This document shows, in pieces, positions 56,988 to 64,000 of a DNA stretch of 64,000 nucleotides (positions are counted from its first letter, which is position 1; each line of letters starts with the position of its first letter). The notes below the pieces were generated by a model that ran no database searches, was not told the origin of the DNA, and saw nothing but the letters and a program-made list of their open reading frames with translations. The position numbers and the translations under genes were made by a program. The stretch spans positions 27,272 through 91,271 of the forward strand of contig CAZRGV010000005.1 in assembly GCA_964599655.1 (NCBI GenBank), read 5' to 3'. The stretch is from CAZRGV01 sp964599655. GTDB taxonomy: Bacteria > Planctomycetota > Planctomycetia > Isosphaerales > Isosphaeraceae.

Positions 56988-58400
56988 ATGTTTTTTCATC
57001 AGCGATTCATCCCCGGCCTGGCCATCTACAGCTACATGGTCGGGGATGAGAAGACCAAGCAATGCGCGGTGGTCGACCCGACACGTGACGTCGATGAATT
57101 CCTGGAGATCGCCAAGCGCGAGGGGTTGCGCATTACGCACGTTCTCGAGACCCACGTCCACGCCGACTTCGTCAGCGGCTCGAACGAGCTCAAGAGCCGC
57201 CTGGGGAAAGATGTTCAGATCTGCTGTTCTGGACTCGGCGGGGCCGAGTGGACCCCCCCCTATGTCGATCGCGTCATGAAGGACGGTGACGAGGTCAATC
57301 TGGGCTCGGTCCGTCTCAAGGCCGTTCATACGCCAGGTCACACGCTGGAGCACGTTTGCTGGGCGCTTTTCGACGACACGCGGAGCAAGGATGTCCCCTG
57401 GCTGATGTTCACCGGCGACTTTCTCTTTGTCGGCGATGTCGGTCGTCCCGACCTGCTGGGCGAGGAAGCCCGAAAGGTGCTTGCACATCAGCTCTACGGC
57501 AGCGTCTTCCAGAAGCTGCCCGCCGTTCCCGACATCACCGAGATCTATCCAGGCCACGGCGCCGGCTCCCTTTGTGGGAAGGCGATCGGTTCACGATCGG
57601 CGTCGACCGTGGGCTTCGAGCGGCGATTCAACGCGGCCCTCGTCGAAAAGCCCGAGGAAAAGTGGGTCGCCGACTTACTGGCGGGCATGCCCCTGGCACC
57701 TCCATACTTCCGTCGCATGAAGCAGGTGAACCGGACCGGCCCCAAGATCCTCGGGCCCGAACTTCCCGGACAGTCGCGATGGACCGCCAAGCAGATGTAC
57801 GAGCGAAGCTGCGAAGACTGCCTGATCATTGATGTCCGATCGAAGGAATCCTTCGCCGCCGCACACATCCCGGGCGCGATCAATATCCCCTACGGACACA
57901 ACCTGCCTACCTGGGCGGGCTGGGTCCTGCCCTACGATCGGCCAACCTTGCTCGTTCTCGACGACCCCTCGCATATGGCCGAGGTGACCAGGCACCTGAT
58001 CCGCGTCGGCTTCGACGACATCCGAGGCTACCTCGAAGGCGGCATGGATAGCTGGGAGGCGTCGGGTTACCCCCTGAAAACCCTGGCGACCCTCTCCGTT
58101 CACGACCTGCACCGCCTCCTGAGCAGCAAGGACGGCAAGCCGTTCGTGCTCGACGTTCGCACCGAGAAGGAGTGGGATGCCGGCCACATCGAAGGAGCGC
58201 TCCATATTCATGGCGGAACGCTCGAAGACCGGTACCAGGAAGTGCCTCGGGATCGACACGTGGCCGTCGTCTGCGGAACCGGTTACCGCGCCTCGATCGC
58301 ATCCTCCTTCCTCCTGCGGAATGGCTACGAAAACGTCACAAACGTCATCGGCGGAATGAGCGCCTGGAAGGCCGCGAACCTGCCGACCGTCACGAGTTGA
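56988..58400 (+). CDS. Metallo-beta-lactamase / double rhodanese fusion (persulfide dioxygenase-like)
   Basis: In this 470-residue protein, residues 1-250 form a metallo-beta-lactamase domain with metal ligands in THVHADF (His56, His58, Asp60), HTPGHTLEH, and GDFLFVGDVGRPDL, as in ETHE1/blh persulfide dioxygenases. Two rhodanese domains follow (~270-360 and ~375-465). In the first, the active-site Cys position reads LVLDDPSHMAEV, so Cys is replaced and the domain is probably inactive. The second has VVCGTGYRAS with an intact Cys. It likely oxidises glutathione or other persulfides to sulfite and moves sulfur with the second rhodanese. It starts 25 nt after the TauE/SafE stop. Confidence 0.92.
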   Translation: MFFHQRFIPGLAIYSYMVGDEKTKQCAVVDPTRDVDEFLEIAKREGLRITHVLETHVHADFVSGSNELKSRLGKDVQICCSGLGGAEWTPPYVDRVMKDGDEVNLGSVRLKAVHTPGHTLEHVCWALFDDTRSKDVPWLMFTGDFLFVGDVGRPDLLGEEARKVLAHQLYGSVFQKLPAVPDITEIYPGHGAGSLCGKAIGSRSASTVGFERRFNAALVEKPEEKWVADLLAGMPLAPPYFRRMKQVNRTGPKILGPELPGQSRWTAKQMYERSCEDCLIIDVRSKESFAAAHIPGAINIPYGHNLPTWAGWVLPYDRPTLLVLDDPSHMAEVTRHLIRVGFDDIRGYLEGGMDSWEASGYPLKTLATLSVHDLHRLLSSKDGKPFVLDVRTEKEWDAGHIEGALHIHGGTLEDRYQEVPRDRHVAVVCGTGYRASIASSFLLRNGYENVTNVIGGMSAWKAANLPTVTS

Positions 58401-58493
58401 CTCCTCCAGGTTCGATTTCCCAGTGACTCCGGAGTCGAAGCTCACGGAGAAACCCGCCCTGATGATGGGAACGTGCTCGACGCGTTGTCCAGA

Positions 58494-58513
58494 CCCCAGG
58501 GCGGGGCTCTTTT
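58494..58513 (+). terminator. Weak terminator-like hairpin after the rhodanese fusion gene
   Basis: CCCC-AGGGC-GGGG (58494-58506) followed by CTCTTTT. The stem is only 4 bp, so it is a weak candidate for ending the sulfur operon before SQR. Confidence 0.35.
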
Positions 58514-58582
58514 CCCTTGGTTTTCGGCAAGGGGCGAGCCCACGGCTTGAGACGCTCTGGGAAGTCGCAATTTCAGACAAGC

Positions 58583-58599
58583 GTTCATTCATAATGAAC
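58583..58599. promoter_or_regulatory. Perfect palindrome upstream of SQR gene
   Basis: GTTCATT-CAT-AATGAAC has 7-bp arms and lies in an AT-rich stretch ~330 nt before the SQR start. The half-site GTTCAT also occurs in the arsR promoter (54063-54068). It could be an ArsR-type operator that ties SQR to the same repressor. Confidence 0.4.
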
Positions 58600-58924
58600 T
58601 TAGATTATTTAACATAATAATAATCAATCGCAATATTTACAAACAACTGTGTGGTTTCCGCCTTGGATCCGATTTGCCCACCGTCCTCTGGAAATGGTGT
58701 TCCGTCGGAATGAAACTAGAGGTAAGGCCCTATCCACCTCCATCATGACGAGCAGGCTCCAGGAATTCCGTGCTCTTGAAACTCTTCGCCTGCACGTACT
58801 GCTGGAGCGCTCGATTGGTTGCCGAGTCACTACCTTCGGCACAGGTGCCGATCATTCGCCTTCGAGTTTGCCGCGACCAAAGAGAAACCTCTCCCTTGCG
58901 GAACAATCTGAAGGAGTCGAAGCC

Positions 58925-60121
58925 ATGACAGCCAACGGTCAACCCAGGATCGTGATCGTCGGAGGTGGTACGGCGGGCCTCACCGTCGCCGCGCAGCTCT
59001 GTCGCCAGCTCAAGAAACCCCGAGTCACGATCATCGAACCCTCGCGCAAGCATTACTACCAGCCACTCTGGACACTGGTCGGCGCGGGCGTCTATCCCAA
59101 GGAGGTCACCGAGCGGTTCGAGGCGGATTACATCCCGCATGGCGCGAAGTGGATCCAGGACTTCGTGACCGAGTTCCTGCCGGATCAGAACACCGTCGTC
59201 ACCAAAGAAGGCGACCGGATCGGTTACGAGTACCTGATCGTCGCTCCTGGAATCCAGATCGACTGGGGAAACGTCAAAGGGCTGAAAGAGAACATCGGGA
59301 CGCACGGAGTTTGCAGCAATTATTCTTATGAACACGTCGACTACACTTGGGAGTGTATCAAGAACTTCCAGGGTGGCAACGCGTTGTTCACGATGCCCAA
59401 CACGGCGGTCAAGTGCGGTGGCGCTCCGCAGAAGATCATGTACCTGGCCGACGACTATTTTCGCCAGTCGGGTGTTCGAGATCGGACGAAGATCATCTTC
59501 GCGTCCGCCACTGGCGGCATCTTCTCGGTCGAGAAATACCGCAAGACGCTCGAGAAGGTGATCGCTCGCAAGGGGATCGAGACCCGCTTCAAGCACAACC
59601 TCGTCGAGATTCGCACCGAGCCCAATGAGGCCGTCTTCCAACGACTCGACCAGGAAGGGACCACGGTAACCCTTCCGTTCGACATGATCCATGTGACTCC
59701 TCCGATGAGCGCGCCGGATTTCATCAAGCGGAGTCCGCTGGCAAATGAGGCCGGATGGGTCGACGTTGACAAGTACACATTACAGCATGTCCGTTACCCG
59801 AACATCTTCAGTTTGGGTGATGCGAGTGGCTTGCCGACGTCGAAAACCGGCGCGGCGGTTCGCAAGCAGGCGCCGGTCCTCGTCAAGAACCTGATTTCCG
59901 TGATGGAGGGCCGACCCTTGACGGCTCGATACAGCGGCTATACCTCCTGCCCGCTGGTCACCGGATACGGAAAGATGGTTCTCGCCGAGTTCAACTACGA
60001 GCATCAACCCGAAGAATCGTTCCCCTTCGACCAGTCGAAAGAACGCTTCAGCATGTACTTGCTCAAGAAGTACGGTTTGCCCTACATGTACTGGCACGGC
60101 ATGCTCCGGGGCATTATGTAG
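58925..60121 (+). CDS. sqr: Sulfide:quinone oxidoreductase
   Basis: The protein is 398 residues from ATG 58925, preceded by AAGGAGT. The N-terminal FAD-binding loop is VIVGGGTAGLTVAAQL, and later FAD contacts are in NIFSLGDASGLPTSKT. Cysteines at GVCSNYSYEH, VKCGGAPQK and TSCPLVTGYGK sit in the positions used for sulfide oxidation or chain handling; VKCGG is the conserved active-site Cys region. A C-terminal amphipathic helix (FSMYLLKKYGLPYMYWHGMLRG) would anchor it to the membrane. It oxidises sulfide to sulfane sulfur and reduces quinone. It is separated from the upstream operon by a weak hairpin but shares its logic. The longer open frame upstream is not coding. Confidence 0.95.
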   Translation: MTANGQPRIVIVGGGTAGLTVAAQLCRQLKKPRVTIIEPSRKHYYQPLWTLVGAGVYPKEVTERFEADYIPHGAKWIQDFVTEFLPDQNTVVTKEGDRIGYEYLIVAPGIQIDWGNVKGLKENIGTHGVCSNYSYEHVDYTWECIKNFQGGNALFTMPNTAVKCGGAPQKIMYLADDYFRQSGVRDRTKIIFASATGGIFSVEKYRKTLEKVIARKGIETRFKHNLVEIRTEPNEAVFQRLDQEGTTVTLPFDMIHVTPPMSAPDFIKRSPLANEAGWVDVDKYTLQHVRYPNIFSLGDASGLPTSKTGAAVRKQAPVLVKNLISVMEGRPLTARYSGYTSCPLVTGYGKMVLAEFNYEHQPEESFPFDQSKERFSMYLLKKYGLPYMYWHGMLRGIM

Positions 60122-60227
60122 AGCGGCCGATCAACACGAACGCGGCGTCGATTCGAGTCGTCCGATCGCGGGCAGGCGTGACTTGAGACGCCGGCCCGCG
60201 GTTTCGTTTCCCACCGATTGCACCCCC

Positions 60228-60247
60228 CGGTCGATTCGAGTCGACCG
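60228..60247. promoter_or_regulatory. Palindrome upstream of ackA
   Basis: CGGTCGA-TTCGAG-TCGACCG has perfect 7-bp arms 160 nt before the acetate kinase start. The decamer TCGATTCGAG it contains recurs at 60148-60157 and 61790-61799. Confidence 0.3.
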
Positions 60248-60406
60248 TGAGTTTGCCGATAATAGGAGCGATTCCACGGGCATTGCCCGGACTGATACCG
60301 GAACCTCCGACGTCGAATCCTCTGGCCGCGCGGTTGCAATTCGCCATGAAGGAAATTCTCAAGCGCCTCGTGCGTGATCCTTGGAACCCTTGGGCGGGAG
60401 GTGGCC

Positions 60407-61615
60407 GTGAGTCTTCTGGTCGTCAACGCGGGGTCGAGCAGTTTGAAGTTCGCACTGTTTGACGCGGAGGCAAGCCGGTCCTTGGCCAGGGGAATCGTGG
60501 ACTGGACCGATCCCGATCGAGGTCCGGAGCTGGTCGTCCGATCGACCGGCGGTCCGGAGCGCCGGATTCCTCACGAATCTGCGAATCACGACTCGGCCGC
60601 GAGTCTGGCGATTCATGCCTTGTTTGAGTCGGACGATCCGGAGATCGGCCGCCTCTCGGATCTCACCGCCATCGGGCATCGCGTCGTCCATGGGGGGGTC
60701 GTCTTCCAGGAGAGCGTCCTGATCGACGAAGGGGTAAAGGCCGAGCTCGCTCGTCTGTCCGAGCTGGCGCCTCTCCACAATCCACCGGCCCTGGCCGCCA
60801 TGCAAGCCGTTGAGCGGGTCTTGCCGCGACTCCCTCATGTCGCGGTCTTCGACACGTCGTACTACACCCAGTTGAAGCCTGCCCACGCCGTCTACCCGTT
60901 ACCGTATCATTGGTATACCAATTGGGGGATTCGAAAGTTTGGTTTCCACGGGATCAGCCATGCGTATTGCGCTCAACGCGCCGCGGAATGGCTCCATCGT
61001 GACCCGTCGTCTCTGAAAATCGTGAGTTGCCACCTCGGCAATGGCTGTTCGGCCACCGCGACCTCGGGTGGTATCGCCGTGGACACGACCATGGGCTACA
61101 CTCCCATGGACGGTCTGATGATGGGCACGCGTTCGGGCTCCGTCGACCCAGGGATCTTATTGCATGTACAGAGACACAAAGGCTTGACCGTTGATCAACT
61201 GGACGACGCGCTGAATCATCAGTCGGGCCTTTTGGGAGTCTCCGGCATCTCCTCCGATTTCCGGGCGATCGGCGAGGCGGCGTCACGCGGGCAAGAAAAC
61301 GCGATTCTGGCCATCCAGATGTACGCGGCTCGGGTGCGATCCGCGATCGGATCCCTGACCGCGACGTTGGGGGGAATCGACGTCCTCATCTTCACGGCGG
61401 GAATCGGTGAGAATTCCTCGACGCTGAGGGCGGAGGTCTGTCGGGGACTCGAATGCCTCGGACTGGCGCTCGACCCGTCGCGAAACGCCTCATGCCAACC
61501 GGATGCCGATGTCGCCCGCGACGATTCCACCGCCCGGATTCTGGTCCTCCGAACTCACGAGGACCTCATGATCGCTCGTGAAACGCGTCATGTGTGCGCA
61601 CGACTGAATCGCTGA
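60407..61615 (+). CDS. ackA: Acetate kinase
   Basis: The protein is 402 residues from GTG 60407, preceded by GGGAGG. It converts acetate and ATP to acetyl phosphate and ADP, or the reverse, in overflow and fermentative metabolism. Signatures are LLVVNAGSSSLKF at the N-terminus, KFGFHGISHAY, VSCHLGNGCSATA, MGYTPMDGLMMGTRSG and FTAGIGENSS, all of the acetate/propionate kinase family. The catalytic Asp lies in VAVFDTSYY and the Arg in MGTRSG. No phosphotransacetylase gene is adjacent. The upstream 285 nt hold a palindrome and may include the promoter. Confidence 0.95.
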   Translation: MSLLVVNAGSSSLKFALFDAEASRSLARGIVDWTDPDRGPELVVRSTGGPERRIPHESANHDSAASLAIHALFESDDPEIGRLSDLTAIGHRVVHGGVVFQESVLIDEGVKAELARLSELAPLHNPPALAAMQAVERVLPRLPHVAVFDTSYYTQLKPAHAVYPLPYHWYTNWGIRKFGFHGISHAYCAQRAAEWLHRDPSSLKIVSCHLGNGCSATATSGGIAVDTTMGYTPMDGLMMGTRSGSVDPGILLHVQRHKGLTVDQLDDALNHQSGLLGVSGISSDFRAIGEAASRGQENAILAIQMYAARVRSAIGSLTATLGGIDVLIFTAGIGENSSTLRAEVCRGLECLGLALDPSRNASCQPDADVARDDSTARILVLRTHEDLMIARETRHVCARLNR

Positions 61616-61851
61616 AATAAGCTTATGGCCGCGTCTTCCTCGAACGCCCCAATAATTCGAGCACGGCGGCGCAACCGTTGCCATCGATGCCTCGGCGCTC
61701 GCTACGTTGAAAACAAAGGAAACGGCCTGGCCCAAGCGGCGGCTTGCCAATCGCGTTGTGGGTCTCGTAGACTCAACACACCACCTTTGTCGATTCGAGC
61801 CTGAGTGGAGTCGACCGCAACCTGGAAGTCGCGTCCTTGGAGCCTGATCGA

Positions 61852-64000
61852 ATGCGAGCCCATTGGAACCGTTGGTGGAGTGCCGCGTTCGTTCTGGCTG
61901 TTGGCACGAGCCTCGTTGCGACGAACGGAGCGAAGGCGATCGACGATGAGGAAGAGACCGAGCGGGCAGGGTTGCTCGCGGTGTACAAGGTGACGCCCGA
62001 TGGGCCGCCCCTCACGCGCCGAATCGAGCCAGACCTGACCTATCAATGGGGGGATGCCAGGCCCGATCCTCGATTGCCCTCCGGCCCCTTTGCCGCGAGG
62101 TGGACGGGTCTCATCCTGATCCAGCAGCCCGGACCACATCGATTTTACGCCAGGACCGACGGCGAAGTCCGCCTGCTCGTCGACGGACGCGAGGCCTGGA
62201 ACGGCTCCGCCAATTCAGGCCGCGCGATGCCCGTCGACCTACCGCCAGGCCTCGTTCCGATCGAGGTTGAGTACCGACACTTGAACGGCCCGGCGCACCT
62301 GGCGATCGACTGGGAAAGTAACGGTTTCCGCCGTGAGCCCTTGCCGGCTCGTGTGCTCTATCACGAGTCGTCAAAAGGGGAGGAGCTGGATCGGTTCGAG
62401 GAGGGTCGACAGCTGGCCGACCGGCTTGGTTGCGCCAACTGCCATCGCGTGCTCGACCTTCCAGGCCATCCGCAGCTTGGCCCGCCTTTGACCGACGCGG
62501 GGCAATCGATCGACCCCGACTGGCTCGCCGCCTGGCTGGCCGAGCCGTCGACGCTGCGCCACGCGCCCCGGATGCCCGCGTTCGGACAAGGGCGACCCTC
62601 TCGTGAGGCGGCCGATCTTTCGGCCTTCCTCCGCAGTCTCCCGACGACGAAACCGGTGGCGTTGAGCGGCGAACTTCGGATGGCGTTGAACGTGGCCGAT
62701 CCGGTCAAGGGGCGATTACTCTTCCGGACGATTGGCTGTCTGGGATGCCACTCGCGAGGCGAGGAGGCGACGGGGGCCCCGGCTCATGAGGCGTTCGCGC
62801 CCGACTTGGCGGACCTGGGGCGAAAGCGGTCGGCCGACTGGCTGGCCTCGTTTCTCGCGCGACCTAGGCCGGGAACACCCGGTCGGCATCGCCCCGACCT
62901 GCACCTCAACGCCGATGCCTCGGCGCATCTGGCCTCGTACCTCGTGAGCGAGCCTCCTCCCGCGATCACCCATCGCGACGGCGACGAGGGCGACCCGGTT
63001 CGCGGTCGGAAGCTGGCCGAGACGTACCGTTGCGCCTCGTGCCATTCCATTCCCGGTCTCGATCCGCGACCGGCCGATCTGGTCTTGAAGGCCGGTACGA
63101 ACCCGAGGGCGGGGTGCCTGGCGGATAGTGCCCAGTCCTCGAACGTGCCGAGGTTTGTGTTGAATGATTCCCAACGCGAGGCGCTTCGGGCCTTCGTCGC
63201 GGGTTTGCCCCAGGCACCGTCGCCGACTCCGGCCTGGACGCACACCCAAGATACGATCCGTCGGCTCAATTGCCTCGGCTGTCACGCGAGGGACGGTCGA
63301 GGCGGCGAAGCGATCGGCGCTCGCGTGGCCTCGTATCTCGCGAGTGACCCGGAACTCGGCGCGTGGAAGGGAACGCTCACGCCGCCGAATCTCACGGCCG
63401 TGGGCGACAAGCTCCGGCCCGAATACCTTGCAAAGGCCGTGCACGGTGAAGCTCCGGTGGCTCGTCCGTGGCTGGCGGTTCGGATGCCGGTCTTTCCATT
63501 TGAGCCCGGCGAGGCCGAGGCGATCCTCGAGTTTTTCCAAGGGCACGATCGAATGAGCGAGAGCACGGAAGCTGCCACTCGGAATTCAACGGACGGGCCC
63601 TCTCATCCCGACCGGGCTGTCATCGATCGGGCGACGGCACTCATCGGTCAGCGAGGATTCGGCTGTGTCTCCTGTCACGTCCTGGCGGGCAAGATCCCTC
63701 CCGGAGGCGAGCCCGAGACGCTCGGTCCCGACCTGGCCCTGGCGCGCCAGCGGATGACCGAACGGTACTTCCGCCGCTGGATCGCCGATCCGCAGCGCAT
63801 TATTCCCGGCACCCCGATGCCCCAATTCCTCAAGCCCGTCGAGACCCAGCCCGGCACGCTGGATGATCAGCTCTCGACCATCTGGCAACTGCTGGCCAGC
63901 GACCAGGTGGAGCAGGTCGCCGCGATGGGAACCCGGGAGATCCTCAGACCGCAAGGCGAGCGGGCACTGGTGGTTCGCGACATGGTGCTCTTGCCGGATC
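61852..64000 (+). CDS. Secreted multihaem cytochrome c with PA14 domain, 3' end cut by window edge
   Basis: The frame is open from ATG 61852 (GGAG 9 nt upstream) past the right edge, giving 716 visible residues. The order is: signal peptide (~1-30), a PA14-like beta domain (PSGPFAARWTGLILIQQPGPHRF, then DGEVRLLVDG, ~60-170), then five haem-binding CxxCH motifs at residues ~194 (CANCH), ~296 (CLGCH), ~394 (CASCH), ~474 (CLGCH) and ~605 (CVSCH). Each is followed by a downstream Met-containing loop that could give the sixth ligand, such as APRMPAF and TPMPQF. The product is probably a periplasmic electron-transfer protein of the planctomycete cytochrome expansion. Its partner is unknown. The upstream neighbour ackA is on the same strand but 236 nt away. 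Confidence 0.88.
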   Translation, partial: MRAHWNRWWSAAFVLAVGTSLVATNGAKAIDDEEETERAGLLAVYKVTPDGPPLTRRIEPDLTYQWGDARPDPRLPSGPFAARWTGLILIQQPGPHRFYARTDGEVRLLVDGREAWNGSANSGRAMPVDLPPGLVPIEVEYRHLNGPAHLAIDWESNGFRREPLPARVLYHESSKGEELDRFEEGRQLADRLGCANCHRVLDLPGHPQLGPPLTDAGQSIDPDWLAAWLAEPSTLRHAPRMPAFGQGRPSREAADLSAFLRSLPTTKPVALSGELRMALNVADPVKGRLLFRTIGCLGCHSRGEEATGAPAHEAFAPDLADLGRKRSADWLASFLARPRPGTPGRHRPDLHLNADASAHLASYLVSEPPPAITHRDGDEGDPVRGRKLAETYRCASCHSIPGLDPRPADLVLKAGTNPRAGCLADSAQSSNVPRFVLNDSQREALRAFVAGLPQAPSPTPAWTHTQDTIRRLNCLGCHARDGRGGEAIGARVASYLASDPELGAWKGTLTPPNLTAVGDKLRPEYLAKAVHGEAPVARPWLAVRMPVFPFEPGEAEAILEFFQGHDRMSESTEAATRNSTDGPSHPDRAVIDRATALIGQRGFGCVSCHVLAGKIPPGGEPETLGPDLALARQRMTERYFRRWIADPQRIIPGTPMPQFLKPVETQPGTLDDQLSTIWQLLASDQVEQVAAMGTREILRPQGERALVVRDMVLLPD

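Larger units (their letters stand above)
58401..58924. other. Intergenic region with terminator-like hairpin and AT-rich promoter region
   Basis: The 524 nt before the SQR gene contain a GC hairpin (58494-58513), an AT-rich stretch (58583-58646) with a 17-bp palindrome, and no credible gene. Confidence 0.5.

Noticed and set aside
58730..59692. 320-codon minus frame opposite SQR
   Set aside because: It is a mirror frame of SQR, which has clear FAD and Cys motifs.

Overview
The window reads as a contig from a GC-rich planctomycete, most likely of the Isosphaeraceae/Gemmataceae type (inference from content). The diagnostic signs are a cytochrome-like PSD1 (DUF1549/DUF1553) gene, four Tat-exported DUF1501 proteins, a CRTAC1/ASPIC-UnbV protein, a multihaem PA14-cytochrome, a secreted C45/phospholipase-B-like protein, Gfo/Idh/MocA oxidoreductases, GTG and TTG starts with good Shine-Dalgarno sequences, and many secreted proteins of unknown function. 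The contig has three N-runs (17839-17861, 20400-20442, 27974-27983). The first two fall in family-conserved motifs and have lengths that break the reading frame.

Layout. 1-7.8 kb (minus): a C45-type hydrolase running off the left edge, then an ABC/Gld-type operon (ATPase, a fused GldF-GldG permease/auxiliary protein, a DUF4340 protein). 8.3-10.4 kb (plus): an oxidoreductase and an acetamidase/formamidase. 10.5-14.8 kb (minus): hopanoid side-chain genes hpnH and hpnG, followed by a methyltransferase and a polysaccharide deacetylase-like protein. 14.8-16.7 kb: a graveyard with an internally deleted IS5-like and a decayed IS3-like transposase. 16.7-26 kb: PSD1 + DUF1501 operon and three more DUF1501 genes. 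26-38.9 kb: secreted unknowns, an EF-hand protein, an MscS channel, an RsbR-like STAS protein, an oxidoreductase/CHAD pair and an enolase-superfamily enzyme. 39-48 kb: a secreted unknown, pgi, tryptophanase, and an ABC/FtsX/HlyD export system. 48.6-53.4 kb: CRTAC1 protein, alpha/beta hydrolase, amidohydrolase.

53.7-60.1 kb is the most interesting stretch. It is an apparent sulfide/persulfide handling cluster with a divergent ArsR-family repressor, a tiny membrane protein, a secreted unknown, a DsrE protein, a rhodanese-membrane protein, a TauE/SafE exporter, a metallo-beta-lactamase with two rhodanese domains, and a sulfide:quinone oxidoreductase. In the tiny membrane protein an in-frame TGA is followed by an open frame starting Met-Ser-Gly-Ser-Cys and by a 17-nt hairpin 13 nt downstream, which looks like a bacterial selenocysteine insertion element. 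This could be a new small selenoprotein of sulfur metabolism. The window closes with acetate kinase and a five-haem PA14 cytochrome cut by the right edge.

No tRNA, rRNA or CRISPR array was recognised by eye. All family names come from motif reading, not database searches.
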